From: Deltaproteobacteria bacterium
GTDB taxonomy: Bacteria; Myxococcota; XYA12-FULL-58-9; JAUUZB01
Assembly: GCA_030590185.1 (NCBI GenBank)
Contig: JAUUZB010000298.1
Span: 1 to 6,042 of the forward strand
Direction: 5' to 3'
Length of the DNA stretch: 6,042 nt
Shown: one piece after another, positions 4,442 through 6,042 of the stretch
Numbering within the stretch: position 1 is the first letter of the stretch
Layout of the letters: every line of letters begins with the position of its first letter
Translations under genes and position numbers: made by a program
The notes under the pieces: model-generated
Databases searched by the model: none
Seen by the model: the letters and a program-made list of their open reading frames with translations, nothing else
What the model was told of the DNA's origin: nothing

Positions 4442-6042
4442 ATGACGATGTGGCGTGGGATAGCGATGGCTGCGGGCCTCATCCTGCTGAGCGCGGGTGA
4501 CGCCGGGGCCCAGGACCCACCGCCCCCCGAGGCCGCTCCGGCGGCGCGCTACACCGAGGATGACCTGTTCCGTTTCCTCGAGGATGAGATCGAGGTCACC
4601 ACCGCCAGCCAGATGAAGACCAAGCTCTCCGAGGTCCCCCAGGCGGTCTACGTGCTCACCCGCGATGAGATTGAGCGGCTCAATGCCTCCAACCTCGCGG
4701 ACCTGCTGCGCCACGTCCCAGGCTTGATCGTCGCCAACCCCACGCCCGCCCAGTGGACGGTTGGGGCGGAGGCGCCGGTTACGCTGAGCACCGGGCTGAT
4801 CATGGTGCTGGTGGATGGCCGGGCGATCTACTCTCCCTTCTCGGGCGCGAACGAATGGTGGCCGATCCCGTACAGTCCCGAGGATATCGAGCGCGTCGAG
4901 GTCGCGCTGGGCCCCTCGAGCACCGTCCACGGCTCACAGGCTGTCTTCGGGGTCGTCAACTTCATAACCCGTGACGCCAGCGAGGAGGGGTTGAGCCTCA
5001 AGCTCGCCGGTGGCGGCAGTTATGGCGCGGACCAGGTCGGCCGCTTCGGGGACGTGCGCGCGCGAACCGCCGGCACGGTTCATCTCGGCCCGGTCGAGGT
5101 ACGGGTCGCCGGCGGTTATGACCGGCTCACGCCCTGGGACGACGCCCCCAACTATGTCGACGGCCGCCGGGTCCCGATGTCGGATGCCAACCGCGGCTAT
5201 GGAAACCTGCGCGCCACGATCGCTCTCACCAAGGACTTCAACCTCACCCTGCTCGCTGGCGGCTCCGCTTTTGAGGGCCCCTACTTCAGCCTCGGCCCGG
5301 GCATGGCATTCGGCGCCAACGGCCACGGGGATGTCGAGCTAACCCTGGGGCGCTTGCTCAACGACGAGGACCTACTCAGCCTGCGCGCCTACTACCGTGG
5401 CAGGCGATACTACGCAGACGGACCCTTCGACACCCTGTTGCCCCCCGCCTGCTTCGACTTCACCGAGCACGCAGGTATGGTCCGTGCCCTGTACACCACC
5501 CCCCTGCCGGCCCGGAACCGCCTGGCCGCGGCGGTGGAGGCGAGGATCGAATTCACCGACACCGAGGCTATCCGGCCGCTCGGCCGAACCTATGAGTACA
5601 TTTCTCTGTTCGTCCAGGATGAGTTCCGGCCCATCAACCCGCTGATCCTCAGCGGCGGGTTGCGACTCGAGACCCAGGTGCGCAAGGGGCTCGAGTTTTT
5701 CGATTTCCTCATCGCCATGCCGCGCGCCAGCGTCGTCTGGCTGCCTGCTGAGGGGCACAGCCTGCGGCTCGCCTACGGCCAAGCCATCTTCTTCAAGGGC
5801 GCCTTCGTCGAATTTGGCACGCCGCAACTCTACCAGGGCGCGCTCACCTACTTCGATGGCCACCCCGAGGCGGTCGACGAGCCAACCCACATCTGGGAGG
5901 CCGGCTATCGCGGACAGCTCCACCGCACTGTGCTGGTCACCCTCAGCTATGCCTTTCGCCTGATCCTGGCGCGCAGCGGGGCGACCCCCGCCGAGGAGGG
6001 CCTGTTACCGATCTCCTTCGAGCGTTTTGAAGAGGATGAAGG
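4442..6042 (+). CDS. TonB-dependent outer-membrane receptor (3' partial)
   Basis: The frame is open from ATG 4442 to the window edge: 533 codons with no stop or frameshift. The N-terminus MTMWRGIAMAAGLILLSAGDAGA is a signal peptide with a likely cut after Ala23 (AGA/QD). A Pro/Ala-rich spacer and a TonB-box-like EIEVTTA (49-55) follow. The plug domain (about 56-180) shows the family landmarks: SEVPQAVYVLTRDEIERL, NLADLLRHVPGL, LVDGRAIYSPFSG, EDIERVEVALGPSSTVHGS and FGVVNFITRDA. From about 181 the sequence alternates in the manner of barrel strands (GYDRLTPW, LRAYYRGRRYY, YEYISLFVQDEFR, LRLAYGQAIFFKGAF). The complete barrel usually ends at 600-900 residues, so the C-terminal part is missing. 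Such receptors import a ligand such as a siderophore, cobalamin, heme or glycan across the outer membrane using the TonB complex. The substrate cannot be told from this sequence. No iron-box-like or riboswitch-like element is evident upstream. The divergent lipoprotein gene may be a surface partner. Confidence 0.93.
   Translation, partial: MTMWRGIAMAAGLILLSAGDAGAQDPPPPEAAPAARYTEDDLFRFLEDEIEVTTASQMKTKLSEVPQAVYVLTRDEIERLNASNLADLLRHVPGLIVANPTPAQWTVGAEAPVTLSTGLIMVLVDGRAIYSPFSGANEWWPIPYSPEDIERVEVALGPSSTVHGSQAVFGVVNFITRDASEEGLSLKLAGGGSYGADQVGRFGDVRARTAGTVHLGPVEVRVAGGYDRLTPWDDAPNYVDGRRVPMSDANRGYGNLRATIALTKDFNLTLLAGGSAFEGPYFSLGPGMAFGANGHGDVELTLGRLLNDEDLLSLRAYYRGRRYYADGPFDTLLPPACFDFTEHAGMVRALYTTPLPARNRLAAAVEARIEFTDTEAIRPLGRTYEYISLFVQDEFRPINPLILSGGLRLETQVRKGLEFFDFLIAMPRASVVWLPAEGHSLRLAYGQAIFFKGAFVEFGTPQLYQGALTYFDGHPEAVDEPTHIWEAGYRGQLHRTVLVTLSYAFRLILARSGATPAEEGLLPISFERFEEDE

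Noticed and set aside
4403..5923. Minus-strand open frames (4403-4930, 4934-5326, 5372-5923) opposite the receptor gene
   Set aside because: The plus strand reads as one continuous TonB-dependent receptor across all of them, with plug and barrel landmarks.

Overview
This GC-rich window has long open frames and dense packing. It looks like the chromosome of a Gram-negative bacterium: it encodes an outer-membrane TonB-dependent receptor, a lipoprotein and a membrane histidine kinase. The mix of elaborate two-component proteins, a tandem PilZ protein and a poorly conserved acidic lipoprotein resembles Myxococcota or other former Deltaproteobacteria. That assignment is a stylistic inference. There is no rRNA or other marker gene in the window to prove it.

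Left part (1-3474, + strand): a probable signalling operon. It opens with the last 42 residues of a protein that looks like an ABC-type periplasmic substrate-binding protein. A 703-residue hybrid histidine kinase follows, with two membrane segments, an extracytoplasmic sensor, HAMP, DHp, ATPase and receiver domains. Eleven bases later comes a single-domain response regulator, and 46 bases after that a protein with two PilZ domains, each with an intact c-di-GMP-binding motif set. A plausible reading is that a periplasmic protein captures a ligand, the kinase senses it, phosphate moves to the attached and free receivers, and the PilZ protein adds a c-di-GMP-responsive output. The most unusual feature is a four-cysteine CxxC...CxxC segment inside the kinase DHp domain, between the phospho-accepting helix and the second helix. 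It looks like a zinc ribbon placed in the hairpin turn. A correctly phased G-GGG-GGG heptamer near the kinase 3' end could, by -1 slippage, fuse the kinase to the response regulator.

Middle part (3484-4341, - strand): a predicted lipoprotein gene of unknown function, convergent with the PilZ gene. The two stop codons lie in opposite arms of one perfect 7-bp palindrome.

Right part (4442-6042, + strand): the first 533 codons of a TonB-dependent outer-membrane receptor, with signal peptide, TonB-box-like segment, plug and start of the barrel. It runs off the window. It diverges from the lipoprotein gene across a 100-bp intergenic region that holds a short direct repeat with 10-bp period. I see no tRNA, rRNA, CRISPR array, insertion sequence or integrase.
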